Numbered from the stretch's first letter, positions 18,879-30,557 are shown. The stretch: DNA of 64,000 nt from Pythium myriotylum (GCA_023091665.1 JALJCQ010000006.1:1302001-1366000); one strand, 5' to 3'. Program-made: numbers and translations. Notes: generated from the letters alone by a model not told the origin.

Positions 18879-21798
18879 ATGCAGTCACCGCTGGGTCTTC
18901 ACCCCGCGCCTCTTTCGACAGCCATGAGTGCACCGCCAGACAAGGATGTGCTGGCTGAAGCGCGCGCTCTCTCGACGAAGATCGAGGCTGCGTTCGACAC
19001 TCTTCCAGGACTCTTCTTTACCAAGTGCGGCGTATTCTCCGTCGATCGCCTTCGTCTGATGTCGGCCATCGTCGACGTTCTCGTGTCTTCGTTCGACGCT
19101 CCGTCCGACCTCGACTCAGTCACTGTGGGGTCTTCTCCTCTGGTTCATCTTCTTGAGAGTGGCGCTTCTCGGTCCGTCCTGACACGTCTCTATCGTTTTG
19201 CTCGCAGGAGACCCACCCCAGTGTGTCTGAGAGCGCGTTGGCACGTGCAAAAACCTCCGATCTTCGCGCGCAAGTGCGTAAACTTACGGCAGCGCTCTCA
19301 AAGGCTGAGGGTCGCATCGACGCGTTGAAAGCGGCCCGATCGAAACCTCCCGGTGGCACCTCACCGTCGCAAGCCCGTGGCACGTCTCTCGAGACCGCGC
19401 GTCTCTCGAAGGCTCTGGCCGAGGCCGTTCGGGAGCGCGAGAAGATTGAGTCGTCATTGCGTGACGACCTCGAGACTGCAAACGCGCGTCGCGTCGTTGC
19501 TGAACGCCGTCTTGCTGACTATCAATCGCTTGCGGTTGTATCAGCTGATGCTATTTTCTCTGTAATGGACACGTTGTCCGTGACGGCTTCGGGCCTCCGA
19601 GACGGAATGACCGACGGCCCGAATGCATCCCCCACCAAGCCGTCTAAAGCAGTGGCCGACCGACTCTCGGCGAAGCGTCCCAGTCAACAGCCAACGGGCG
19701 AAGCTAGTAGCCCGCGACCTGGTACGCGCGACTACTCTTCTCCCGAACTAAACGCGGCACTCTCACTCTTGTACCTTGCAGTCAAGCGACCTCGCAGAGG
19801 ATCACCAGCCTCGGATGTCGAAGTCTTGATGGAACTCACACCCAAGCCGTCTTCGAAGATGTCCAGCAAATCCGAGGCGTCGGATAAGACTTCTAAGGAA
19901 TCTAGCAAGGCGTCTAAGCCTTCTTCCAAGACGTCAGGCATTCTTGTCGACACATCCAAGAAGTCTGCGAAGAAGTCCGAGGAATCAGTCGGGCTGTCGC
20001 GCTCGAAATCCCGGAGATCCGTTAAGGCGTCGAACCCGCTCGACCTCTTTTCACGAACTTCGAGGAAAGGGGGTCGTGAGCTCTGGTTAGCACGAACTTG
20101 GAGCGACTGGATATCCTCAGCTCCTGGGGATGTCCCCACCGACCTCGATCCTTCGATGCTTTACGCCGTCGCCACCATGATCAAGTATTTTGGCGACGCA
20201 GTCTTCTCATCGCTCCCTCGGGGTATCGATCGGGCAACCGCATCGAAGGAGCGCCGCATTATAGCAAGTGGCCGGAGGGTTTCTCTTGCTGAACTCTTGA
20301 CATACTACCAGCTGAAGGCTCCATGGACCAAGGTTCTCCCGCCAAAACCTCGGACCTTCATCCCCGATGATTGCCGACTGTCTCGCTTCTGGTACAAGTA
20401 TCGCGACGTCTTTACCAACCTCCACCAGATGGGACTCTGGGAGACAACGCACATGATCTTCATCGAAGAGGACTCTGAGGAAGCGGCGGCGTTTGTCCGC
20501 GACAGAGCGAATCGAATCAGCAATATGCGGCGAGAGTGGAGGTCCGCTTTCAAGGAGCTAATAAGAATAATTCTCACGACTCCCGGGATTGACGCCGACA
20601 TCCTCCTCGACCCAGTTCTCGTGTACATCCCCGATGGGGGGCACCTGCCAGCCATCCCCCGCAAGGTTGACACCGACTTGGCAAGTTTCGTCGATCAGTT
20701 GGACGCGGCAGAGCCGTACCGCATGTACTACGCGTTGCAGCCCAAAAGCCATCCATCGCGTGCCACGCCGAGCGTGTTCGCTCGGATTCGACGTGAGTTT
20801 TACGAGGGGGCCGACGTTGATGACTCCACCTGGGAAGACCGCTTCTCTTCTTCGCCTGACGATTCCGACGACGAATCCGAGCCGTCGGCTGAGGCGCCTG
20901 GGGAATCTAAGCCGTCTGTCAAATCTCCCAACGCATCTCGCAAGACTTCTAGCCGAGTTCTCAAGCCGTCTGGAGGATCCAACAAGACATCTGACACGTC
21001 CAAGGCATCTGATAAGCCTTCTGGTGACGAATCTGAGCCCTCTGACGACGTGACCACTTCGCCCCTTTTTCAGCATACACCGACGAGCCCGCTGAATCGC
21101 CCCCACCTCGAGGCAAGTCCCGTCGCCGTCTGGTTCAGCAACTTACATCTGGGTCTGAGGACGAATCGTCAGTGTCTGGCTTGGAACGTGATGAGCTTGA
21201 CTCGGAGGGTGAGGTTGTGTTTGAGAAAACGGCGGTGTCCACCACGTCGAGCATTCTCCCGGATATTCATGACAATGCAGACGAGAGTGGTGATGTCAAC
21301 AGTTCCGCCGAGGCCAAACCGAGCACGCCCCCTCGCCTACCGGGCAAGAGTGCTGGTCGTTCCCGCGGCTCCTCTCCCGCCAAGCCCGCTCTCGCCCCTA
21401 TATCCGGTTCGGCGCCGATTCGCAAGACGTCCCCTGTCGAGCTGACCGAGCAGTCTAGCTTCTCCTCGAAGCCATCCAAGACCTTCGCCCGGATTTCTGG
21501 CGCTTCATCCAATCAATCAACGGATGTGTCCGCACGCTCGACCAAGTCTTCGCTCAAGCCGTTCGAGCCAGCAGACAAGCCTTCGACAGATCTATCGAAG
21601 ACATCCAAGACATCCGAGGCGTCTGGTGACACTTCGACTGAGCAGTCCAAGACGTCTGAGAAATCCAGCAAGCTGTCAGCCAAGACATCCAAGGCTTCGG
21701 TCCGGCCATCCACGACCTCGCTTCCTGACGACGAGCCGTCCCTTCCACTAGGCTCTGATGATCAATCCTCATCTAAGGAGGCTGCTTCCGACAAGTAA
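18879..21798 (+). CDS. Antisense gene of the Gypsy element, two apparent introns, coiled-coil and Ser/Lys-rich protein of unknown function
   Basis: This plus-strand gene lies between the 3' LTR and the end of pol and runs against gag-pol. Exons: 18,879 (or second ATG 18,924) to 19,124, 19,208-21,023 and 21,074-21,798. Intron 1 (83 nt) is GTGGGG...GCTCGCAG with a CCTGAC branch-like site; intron 2 (50 nt) is GTGACG...CCTTTTTCAG. Both restore the frame, giving 913 aa from 18,924 or 928 aa from 18,879. The product has an N-terminal helical coiled-coil region (LRAQVRKLTAALSKAEGRID), Ser/Lys-rich repeats of SKTS/SKPS type, and a central folded-looking domain (WSDWISSAPGDVP, MLYAVATMIKYFGDAVF, FWYKYRDVFTNLHQMGLWE, VLVYIPDGGHLPAI). 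A long S/T/K/E/D-rich tail follows. I do not recognise the central domain. Plant Tat-type Gypsy elements also carry antisense frames, but I see no similarity to them. Confidence 0.6.
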
Positions 21799-22019
21799 TC
21801 TTCCAGTCCCGAGAGTCCGTGTAGTCGTCATCCCGTCTCGCGCATGTTTCTTGAACTTGATACCTTCTCCCCTTGATATACAAACATGGATTATGCATTC
21901 GTCCGCAAAATAACGTGTTTTGCGAACAGGTGTTTGGACCCCTGTCCCAATACACCCTTCTCACTGGCGGCTATTCTTCCACAGCTTGATCGTCCGCCGA
22001 CTGCATCACGTTTTATCGA

Positions 22020-22479
22020 CCTCTCGTGGTCGCCTTTAATTCGTAGTCGGCGATCAACCCCCCGCAGTTAAGGTTCTCCTCCGCCACCCAATCTGTCGTG
22101 TCCACTTCACCAAGTACTCTGTAAGTCGTCGTCCGTAGCGTGTACGCTTCTCGGATCGCTTGTCCAGGATACGCTCCACCTCGTACACCCCATCAGCTTG
22201 GTTCGGTTCCCACGAGTCTTCAGGCAACAACGCTTCGTCAAAGTCAAACCGGGGCATCGGCAGTCCTTCCTCGCGGCCTCTTCGCTCCTCTTGGTCATTT
22301 CCTCTCTCGTTCGCTCCGCAGACGCCCAACTCGACGTCTTGGACGTCCCGGATGCCTTGGACGTCTTGGACGTTCTCTTGTTCGACGTCTTGAACGCCTC
22401 CCGCGATTTCTCTGCCGATGTCGTGGACGTCTTGGACTTCTTGGACGCCCTGTGAGACTTCTAGCTCCGTAGCTGGGCG
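22020..22479 (-). pseudogene. Chromodomain tail of Gypsy pol, separated from pol by one in-frame stop and itself frameshifted
   Basis: After the pol stop TAA at 22,480-22,482 the same frame stays open: a VQDVQ-type repeat linker, then DGVYEVERILDKR...YLVKW, a chromodomain. After LVKW the frame is lost, and the expected continuation DWVAEENLNCGGLIADYELK is readable in another frame down to a TAA near 22,020. The tail is thus cut off by one nonsense codon and one small indel. Chromodomains on integrases direct insertion to modified histones in other elements. Confidence 0.7.
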
Positions 22480-25400
22480 TTACACGTAAAACTTCCGCAA
22501 CTTGAGCCTGGAGACGTGCACCTTTGGGTAAATACGATAGTCGGTGTTATTCACCTCCAGTTCGACCACGTGGTCGTCTAGACGTCTCGCGATCCTGAAG
22601 GGGCCGTGCCACAAATGCGCCAACTTCTTCGCATAACCTGGCTTTACCTTATTGACATAGAGCCAAACTTGTGCCCCGGCAACGAATCCATCCACCCGTT
22701 CGTCGGCTGCACGCCGCTCGTTGTGCTCGTCGCGTCGCTCCTCCATTGCCTCTTGCAGAAGATCCGTTGCCTTTGCTCGAGCGTAGAGGTAACGCCGTTG
22801 TACCTGTGTTCGCCACTCCTTTGCACCGCTGTGTCTCGGACCCAGGTCCCCCGTCGGTAATGCTGTCTCTAAGGTAGTCCGGGCATCCCAACCATGCACA
22901 AGATAGAATGGGGTGTCTTCTCGCGTCCGCTCATACGATGTGTTCAGTGCGAACACGAGCATTTCCGCATAGTCGTCCCAATCGCGTTGCTCTGGATCTC
23001 TCACATACATCTTGACGGCTCGGGTGATTACTTGGACGGCTCGCTCCGCCATGCCGTTCGCTTGTGGTCGATATGCGAGAGTCACCTTGGACTGCTGGCC
23101 AATGAGACGGTTGAACGCTCTGAAGACTTCAGCCATAAAACCCGGCTCTCGGTCATGCCGGATAATCTCGCTCGCGCCAAAGCGCCGGTAAACACAGCGC
23201 TCATACGCTTCGGCGACTTGATCTGCCGTTCTGGACGGATTTGCAGCCACGATGAGGAACCCGGTATGGTGGTCTACCCAGATCAACAATTCTCGATTTC
23301 CTCGATGCAACCTCGGGAGCGACGGGATTTGGTCCATTCCGATGACCTGAAAAAGCCGTTCAGCGACAATATTACCCGGCGAAGTGCCTGGATGTCTTGG
23401 AACCCCCTTCCCGGTTTGGCAATCTGTACACGCCCCCACGAAGGCCTGGACGACTTGGTAGATCCCTCGCCAATGAAAGTGTTCCCGGACCTTAGCATAA
23501 GTTCTGGCGATTCCTTGGTGTCCTCCGGCCAGACTGACGTGGTAATGGTGCAAAACTTCCATGTGTAACGTTGTTAGTAGCACAAGCTTCAACTTTATCT
23601 CTTCCACGCCATCTTCGCCCCTTCGTCGGGCATGCCCCACGAAGTACAGTAGCCCCCGCTCATCAACCTCGTAGTCGTTCGCTAACTTCGCAACCCGCCC
23701 TATCATTCTCTCTGGGATAGTCATCAAATCTCCCCGGAGGAATGCCTTCAGATGCGCGATCCACGATTCTTCGTCTTGGGCATGCTTGATACGGTCCAAT
23801 CGGATTGCTTGCACCGCCTCAGGTGTCGGGTAACTACGCCTGGACCGCCTCGGACTGGTTCGTACTGACTCAACGTAGAGTGTCGTTTCCGACGGCTCGG
23901 GCCCAGCTTTAAGATGTCTTGAAGCTCTGCTAGATGTCTTGTCTGACGAGTCATGCCTTAAGTCGTTGGTCGACCCGTCCAAGACGTCCGGGACATCCGG
24001 GACGTCCGAGACATCTGACCTACTGTTCGAAGCGTTTGAATCTTTTACTGAGCTTTCCGTCCGGCCATGAATACCTTTCGCGCTCGTGCTCGGCTTGTCC
24101 GACGACACGCCATCGAGCGAGCTCACCGAGTTACACATCTTGGCACCAGCATCTCTTTCGGACATGGAGATCTCGCCCAATCGATTCAAGGCGCGCAAGT
24201 CACCAAATCCTTCGTCGTCGACTGTCTCTCCGGCTTGCCTCTGGAGCGCTTTTCCAGTGATGAAGTCAGCAGATGCATTGAACTCTCGCTTGACATGTAC
24301 AAGCGTGCATCTATCAAACTCGCTCACGGCCTTAGTAGCTTCGGCCCATATCAACTGGAGACCGGGTGCCTTGCAGTCCATCTCGCCTCTCGTCTGCTGT
24401 ATAGCTAACCGGGAATCACCGCAAATCACCAGTTCTCTCACACCATGTCGACGTGCCATTTGCGTTGCTTCGATGAGTCCGCGATATTCAGCTTCGTTCA
24501 CCGTTCCATCTTCGACAAATACTGATTTTGCCTCCACAACTTCCCACCGTGGTGTCTTCCACAGTATGACTCCGAAACTCGCTCCCGCCCGTTTTGGCTT
24601 TGCTGAGCCGTCGAAAGAAGCAACGAAAGACTCCTCTTCGCTGGGAAGCACCGGCAATCCCGTATGTGTTAGCACTCGTGGTGAGGCCTTTTTCGGGCGC
24701 AAGACTTCCAAAGCCTCGTCCACCTTATCCCGGGGCGTAACACTGCAGGATACTAATCCTAACAGGTCCAACTCGGATCCTTTAGCACGCTCGATCCTGA
24801 GACTCCATGGCGACAACATGGTGGTCCAGACTTGCAGCCGTCCTTGTAGGTTCTTAGCTTTGAGGAGCCATGACATGGTGTAATGGCGTGTGATTACCCG
24901 GATATCACGTCCCACAAGCATCGTGAAACATTGATCCAATACCCGAAGCAGCGCAAGAACTTCCTTCTCGACAACATCATACTTCACTTCAGCAGGCTTC
25001 AACACTCGGCTGATGGAACGGACAGGCATCAGGACTTGGTCGTGTTCTTGGAGGACGGCTGCCGAGATAGCCCAGTCATTAGCGTATACGATGATCACCG
25101 GTAACTTGGACGAATCGAAATGCTTCAGAATTGGAGCTTCTGCAATCTTGACCTTCAACAGATCAAACGCCATCTTTGCCTTCCCAAGCCTGGACGACGA
25201 GTCTGACAAGCCGTCCGGCGCTTCTGCCAAAACATCCGACGCGTCAGCCGAGCCATCCGGGCCGTCAGAGAATGTGTCCAACCGCGACGGTCTAGACGAC
25301 CTCCCGAATCGTCGGTCTAGCTTCTGCTGCGGGAAGTCTGCCTCTGTGAGCTCATACAATACTGCAGCGTAAGCACCGAAGTCTTCAATGAATTTGTGAT

Positions 25401-25767
25401 AGTAGTTCAGCGACCCGAGAAACGATTGCACACCGCGTAGCGACCTTGGGAATGGCGTCGACGTGAGTTCAGCGAGGTTCTTAGGCTTGGACCCAATGCC
25501 GTCGTGACTAACTTCGTGCCCTAGATACTCCGCTTTCCGAACTCCAAACTTACGCTTTGGAATACTTATCGATATTCCCCATGCATCACAGGCGTCGAGT
25601 AATCTCTCCAGCAGTTCACACATCTCTGCCCAGGTACTCCCTCCGAACAGTATATCGTCGATGTAGGACCGTCGTTTCAGAACCGACGACACACTTGGGT
25701 CTGCTGCCACTCCATCTCTGAAGACGTCCCGAAAATCGTCTTCCAAATCGGCATAGCTTTACAGGGA
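22480..25767 (-). CDS. Gypsy pol, second part: RT palm (YIDD), native RNase H, aRNH, integrase
   Basis: The frame is entered through a one-base shift near 25,765 (SYADLEDDF...). In residues counted from 25,746, it holds YIDDILFG at 28-35 and RT thumb with FLGSLNYYHKFIEDF. A native RNase H spans about 215-330, with D224 and E262 but R287 (TRH) where TDH is usual. A second RNase H spans about 370-505 with all four acidic residues (D379, E420, D444, D494). A repeat linker with DVSDVPDVPDVLDG follows at about 575-590. The integrase has a zinc site (HHYHV...CTDCQTGKG), then GMDQIP, RHDREPGF and PQANGMAERA. It ends KLRKFYV at a TAA. The dead native RNase H beside an intact second one is the pattern expected when aRNH takes over the activity. 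Confidence 0.85.
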
Positions 25768-28228
25768 GACCTGGCCTCTGGCCCGACGCCTTGATCTCTC
25801 GACTAGATTCGTCGGACTCCTCAGATGGCTCATTTGACGGCTCGATCGACTCGCCAGATCCCCCGAATTGCTCGCTTGACCGCTCGCCTTCCTCCACCTT
25901 CGGGATTCGCATAACGCCATAAAGTGCGTTGTCGATAAGGCGCTGGTATATCTGAGGGGCATTCTTCAGCCCAAAAGGCAGCCTTTTCCACTGGAACAAG
26001 CCGAATGGTGTGATGAAAGCTGATATTTGCTTCGCTCGCTCTGTCATCTTGACAACCCAGAATCCGCTCGCCATGTCGAGTGAGCAATACCACAGAATCT
26101 TGTCGAAGTTCTCGAGCAGCTCGTTCACAACCGGCATCGGGTACACCATCAGTCGTGTCAATGCGTTGACGACCCGATAGTCGATGCAAAGTCGAATATC
26201 TACACCATTCTTCTTCACCACAATGACAATCGGCGATGCCCACGGAGACTCCGATACTTCGATGATGTCAGTCTTCAACAATCCCTTGATCAGAGTGAAC
26301 AACTTCTCCATAAACTCCGGTGGAACTTTACGTCCCCGCTGCGCAACTGGCTTTGCGTTCCCGACATCAATGTCACAGACAACCCACTTCGCAGCCGGAG
26401 GTAAGGCATTCCCTTTTCCCATACAAAGGTGCTTCTTGCGCCAAATCATCTGCTTCACCTGCTCGATCTCTTCCGGGGTGTTAAAGTCGGGGTCACCAAC
26501 CTGGATATCCTCAAGCTTTACGACAGACTCGTCTTCGGACGGTTCTGGGATCATCGCGAGCTGTCCTTCGATGTCTTCTGCATTCAAGTCGGTGCCTTCG
26601 TGAATGTATAGCGTCTCTTCCATTCCGGACTGATCCACGTTCAAGTCTTGGACACGACTGACTGCCAGAATTGCTTTCGGAAAAGACTTTGACGGCTCAA
26701 CAGACGTCTCAGATTCTCTGGACGGCTCAGATCTCTCGGATGACGCTTCTCCGGATAGTCTAGACGGCTCAGACGGCTTGGGCAATTCCTTGCCAGGCGC
26801 CCCTGGTGTACTTCGCGCTTTCGAGGTCTCTTCTCCTCGACGGAGGATCTTCAAGGGCGTCGTATAGACTTTCTTCTCCACTGCTGGTGGGAGCGTGGCG
26901 TTGTGATCGTCGATCGCGCGTAGCTCCCTCTCTACCATGACGTCCTCGGATGAAGCTTCGTATGCGAGGGTAACCCATTCAAGATACCTCCTCGAGCCAA
27001 TCGACACGAACCCCGGACGTCTTGGCGCTGCCCCAGGGTTTAACCACATCGCGACTTCCGTATGTCCTGCCAGAAAGATCACCTTTTCTGATATGTTGGT
27101 GATTCGCAGAGTGCGCTGTCGAGCCTCCTTTAGTTCACGGTCATCAATCAGCGACACGTGACTTTGCACAACGCTTAAAGGCTTCGCAGACGTGTTCGAC
27201 GTGCTGGGTTTATCCGACTTCGTACCGGATGGCTCACCAGATGGTTTATCTGACGTCTTGGACGTGTTCGATTTCTCGCATGTTTCGCCGGATGGCTCGC
27301 CTGGTGACTTGTCCGACCCGACCACGCAGGGTTTCATGCCGCAAGCAGTGACCACGAAACCGTCTCCTCGCCTTAGCCACAATCGGCATCGATCTTCGAA
27401 CTTCAACCCCAAGTCGTGACTCTCACCAGGTCTCAGACTGATATCTTCTTTAAGCCGCACAGTCTTCGCATTCTCACTGTATAACGCTCTTCTTCCTTCC
27501 AGTCGCAGCTTGATCTCGTCGGGCAAACATGCAACACCGTCGGCGAGGTCGAGGCGTACGCCAGCGGGCGTCATGAAGTCTGAGCCGAGCAAGGCGTCTA
27601 TGTTTCCCAACTTCCCTACCCAGACGTTGCAGAAGTACACCAACTCATTACCCAGAGTAACCTTCACCTCCGCTCCCCCTTCGACCTTAAACGCAGACCC
27701 GCCGACTCCTTCGCACTTCAAAGATTTATCGGTATCAACTTCGATCCCAACTTCACGCGCAAAAGTTGAATCGAGGATGGATACCTCAGCTCCTGAGTCG
27801 AGCAAGATCTTCGCCCTGGCATCGTTGACCTTCGCTCGAACGATCGTCTGCCGGAAGATCTTCTCCGGGTAATATCTCCAATAACCTCTTCTCTCACCGG
27901 GTTTCAGCGTCAGCCGCTGCACTACCTTGTGCCGTTCGAATGCGTCACTTGACGGGAAGACCACATGGGTCGGGGCGGCTTCTCTAGAAATCCGAGTAAT
28001 CTCGCAAGACGTCTTGCAGGCCATCCTAGCCTTCCGGGACGTCGAGCAAGCAATCTCGATTGATTCTTTGTTATCCTCGACCCTGTGGTCTTCTCTTACG
28101 AATGCATACACACACATGTTACCGGATCGCTCGGCGCGTACTGGCTCCGAGGCCAGCGAGCAATCTAGTTTAACAACGCTTCGACACTTGAAGGCAATAT
28201 ACCTGCGTGCTTGTTTGGATTGTACCAC
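25768..28228 (-). CDS. Gypsy pol, first part: aspartic protease and RT fingers, entered by -1 frameshift from gag
   Basis: The protease has AKILLDSGAEVSILD, with the catalytic DSGA at about residue 145 of the frame. A Ser/Lys/Pro-rich linker of the KTSDKPSGEPSG type follows. The RT includes ESPWASPIVIVVKKNG, IRLCIDYRVVN, CSLDMASGFW (first catalytic Asp) and LPFGLKNAPQIYQRLIDNALYG. An acidic Ser/Glu linker then leads to the frameshift that breaks RT before YIDD. The frame overlaps gag by 63 nt and lies in the -1 frame, so it would be made as a gag-pol fusion. Confidence 0.85.
28125..28174 (-). promoter_or_regulatory. Programmed -1 ribosomal frameshift signal at the gag/pol overlap
   Basis: On the minus strand gag ends ...TTG TTA AAC TAG. 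The heptamer G TTA AAC (28,168-28,174) fits X XXY YYZ and directly precedes the gag stop. Slipping back by one gives GTT AAA CTA GAT, which is the pol frame. Just downstream GATTGCTCG (28,157-28,165) can pair with CGAGCGATC (28,125-28,133), with one G-U pair, and CTGGC/GCCAG forms an inner stem, making a two-part stem-loop. Heptamer, frame, stop and structure agree. Confidence 0.7.
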
Positions 28229-30548
28229 TTGCGAAGCTGATTGATGGCATCTTCGAGCTCACAGTCACCACGATCGTGATGTTTGCCGCACGCCTTGCAC
28301 AACTGGTAGCACCGATCAGTCGGGTGACCCTTTCGACCGCAGATCTCGCACATCATCGGTTTCCAGCATTCAGACTCGCCGTGCTGGGTCGACTCGCAGA
28401 TTCCGCAAGGTTTCTTCTCTTGACCAGAGCGTTCCTGTCTCCCACTAGGAGCCTTAACCGCTGCGAAGATCTTCATTAGCGCGTCGGCGATCTCGTTGGC
28501 GGCTGGGGTGCTCTCATACGTCTTGCGTTGCACGTCGCGGCGGATTCCCTCTTCGCTGACACGATCGCATCTATCGGCCCCCGAGTCTGAGTCAGAATCA
28601 TCTGAGCCATCAAGCAAGCCATCTGAGGCGTCTGAGACGTCCGAGACGTCAACGGAGAAATCGCGTCGGCGATGGCTCGGGTGCTTGAACCTTACGGATC
28701 TCCCTACCACGTTCACACGCTTAGATGGCTCTCGTCTCGCTGCCTTGACCCTTGCTTCAACATCGGTCTTCTTCTTTCGCAGTCCCATCGCTCTAATGTC
28801 CTTGAGTACTTCTCGGAGCGACTCCTCGTCACGCAAGCGTAACGTGACGAGCTGATTACTCAGCTCTTCGTCGTCGCACGTCGCAATGAAGTGCTGGACA
28901 TGATGCAAGCCGTCGGTCTCAGTGTAGTCGATACCCGCCTTGATCGCTTGGACGTTCAACCGGTATAGATACTCAATCGCATCTTCGTTGGTCTTGCGGC
29001 TCATAGAGTAGTACTTCTGAGCCGGCGGGACACTCTCACCGCAGAATTCCTTGCGAAACGCATCCCGAAGGAGGTTCCAGTCGGTGCGTACCTTACGTGA
29101 CAGCGTCTTGTGCCAGTTGAGGACTGGACCTGTCAAGAAGTCCGGGAACGTCACACACTTCTCAGCTTCGGATAGCTGATCACGCCGGAAAGTCGAAGAC
29201 ACCTTGCTCAGCCACTGCTTGGCCTTGACCTCGTCGTACGTCTGAGCGCCAAACTCCTTGACCTCGGTGAGTGCTGACTGTCTGATGCGAGCAGACGCAA
29301 CAGCGCCGAGCTCTTCATCCCTGAAGTCATGTAGATCCGACAGCTCGTCAACGTCCCTGGTCTCCCGCTTGACACGGTCAGCATACTCCTTCTTAGGCCT
29401 CGCCTCAGCGCTCTTGAATGACCAGTTCATCTTCACCTCCCTAGGGCTTCCTGACTTCTTGATTGACGACGCGCCTGACTCGCCGAGTCCCTTCCCGTCG
29501 AACGGGAGCTTGAATGGCCGGATCGGTGAGTGGATGTCTTGGGGGACTTCTTGACGGACGTCTCGGACGTCCCGGACGCCTTGGACTTCTTGGCCGATTT
29601 CTCGGTAGGTGGCCTGGACTTCTTGGACGCCTCGGTCGCTCAAGTCGTCGCGCAGGCCGTCTGGCGAGGGATCAGCGAATCTGGGCGTTGGTGTGACCAA
29701 ATCCAGCTGCCGCTCGAGCGCCTTGACCATGCCCTCCTGCAGAATTAACTTCTCTTTCAAGTTGCGGACCTCTTCTGCAGACATCCCGAAGATCTCTTCG
29801 ACCAAGCGACCCGTTTCCGCGCGCGAGTAGACATGAGCCGACCTTTGTGCAAAGCTTCCAGTACCGTACCATTCGCGACCATGGCACATAAGAGACGATA
29901 CGCAGTGTTGCCAGCGTGGACTAGCATGCGCCTACTCATGTATGTCAGTCGGTCCTTGCGCTCCACTTAAGGCCAAAAGCCAGCCGAAACGAACATCGCA
30001 CAAATGGAGTTGACGATGTGCTGGTTATCCGAAAGACTACTCAGTCTTGGGTTGCTCGGCTCGGATAGGTCCCGTTCTAAACTGACCCTGAAGTGGCACA
30101 TCACGTCGTTATGCTGCATTAACTTCTCCAACTCGATCCATGGATTCGACATGTAGTCGACTCGCGGGGGCGTCTGGTTCATCCGGATCTTCAGCTCTTC
30201 GATCGTTTCCTGATTTCCCGTGCCGCGCTGTTTAGGACGCTCCTTAATCGGTGTGGGCACGAATGCCGCGGCCGACTCCATGGTGATGTCGAGTTGTGAC
30301 TCTAATCCACTGACTAGGTCAATGACGTCTTCCTTCTCCTCTTCTTCGACTCCGAACTGATCGCCTACTTGGGACCCGGCATGATCGGAATCTTGATTTC
30401 TCGCCAGGCGGCTCGCGGGTCCATACGAGCCGTCTGTTGACAGCCTGATTTCTTGCCCAGAACCATCGGCGGCTGTCTCAACCGACGGTATGGAGTTCTT
30501 CCCATTTGGTGGTGGCATCACACTCTCGTGTTCCGCAGCTCCTGGCAT
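28165..30548 (-). pseudogene. Gypsy gag, with an in-frame stop and a frameshift near its N-terminal third
   Basis: The first frame opens at an ATG inside the primer-binding region (30,546-30,548, MPGAAEHESVMPPPN) and runs to a TAA at 29,967-29,969. The same frame continues after that stop (VERKDRLTYMSRRMLVHAG), then a shift near 29,850 leads into the main gag frame, which also has its own ATG at 29,889. The main part has a retrotransposon gag domain (FLTGPVLNWHKTLSRK, AFRKEFCGE) and zinc-binding motifs near the end (CGICESTQHGESEC, CEICGRKGHPTDRC, CKACGKHHDRGDC). Repeat-like VQEVQ and VRDVRDV runs lie in the middle. Whether the 29,889 start gives a working shorter Gag cannot be told. Confidence 0.75.
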
Positions 30549-30557
30549 ACGCACCAC
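30541..30557 (-). promoter_or_regulatory. Gypsy primer-binding site, tRNA 3'-end type
   Basis: Immediately inside the 5' LTR the minus strand reads GTGGTGCGTATGCCAGG. TGGTGCGTATG... is complementary to a tRNA 3' end of the form ...CATACGCA-CCA, and the next bases fit a T-stem CCTGG. The isoacceptor is not identified. The gag ATG is inside this site. Confidence 0.6.

Noticed and set aside
21050..21073. A 24-nt intron (GTGACC...TTTTTCAG) as the cause of the frame change in the antisense gene
   Set aside because: Too short and it does not restore the frame; the 50-nt intron from 21,024 does.
22480..22520. A 36-nt intron GTGTAA...CTCACAG removing the pol stop before the chromodomain
   Set aside because: Splice-like ends are present, but 36 nt is very short and the frame is already continuous on both sides, so a single nonsense codon is simpler.
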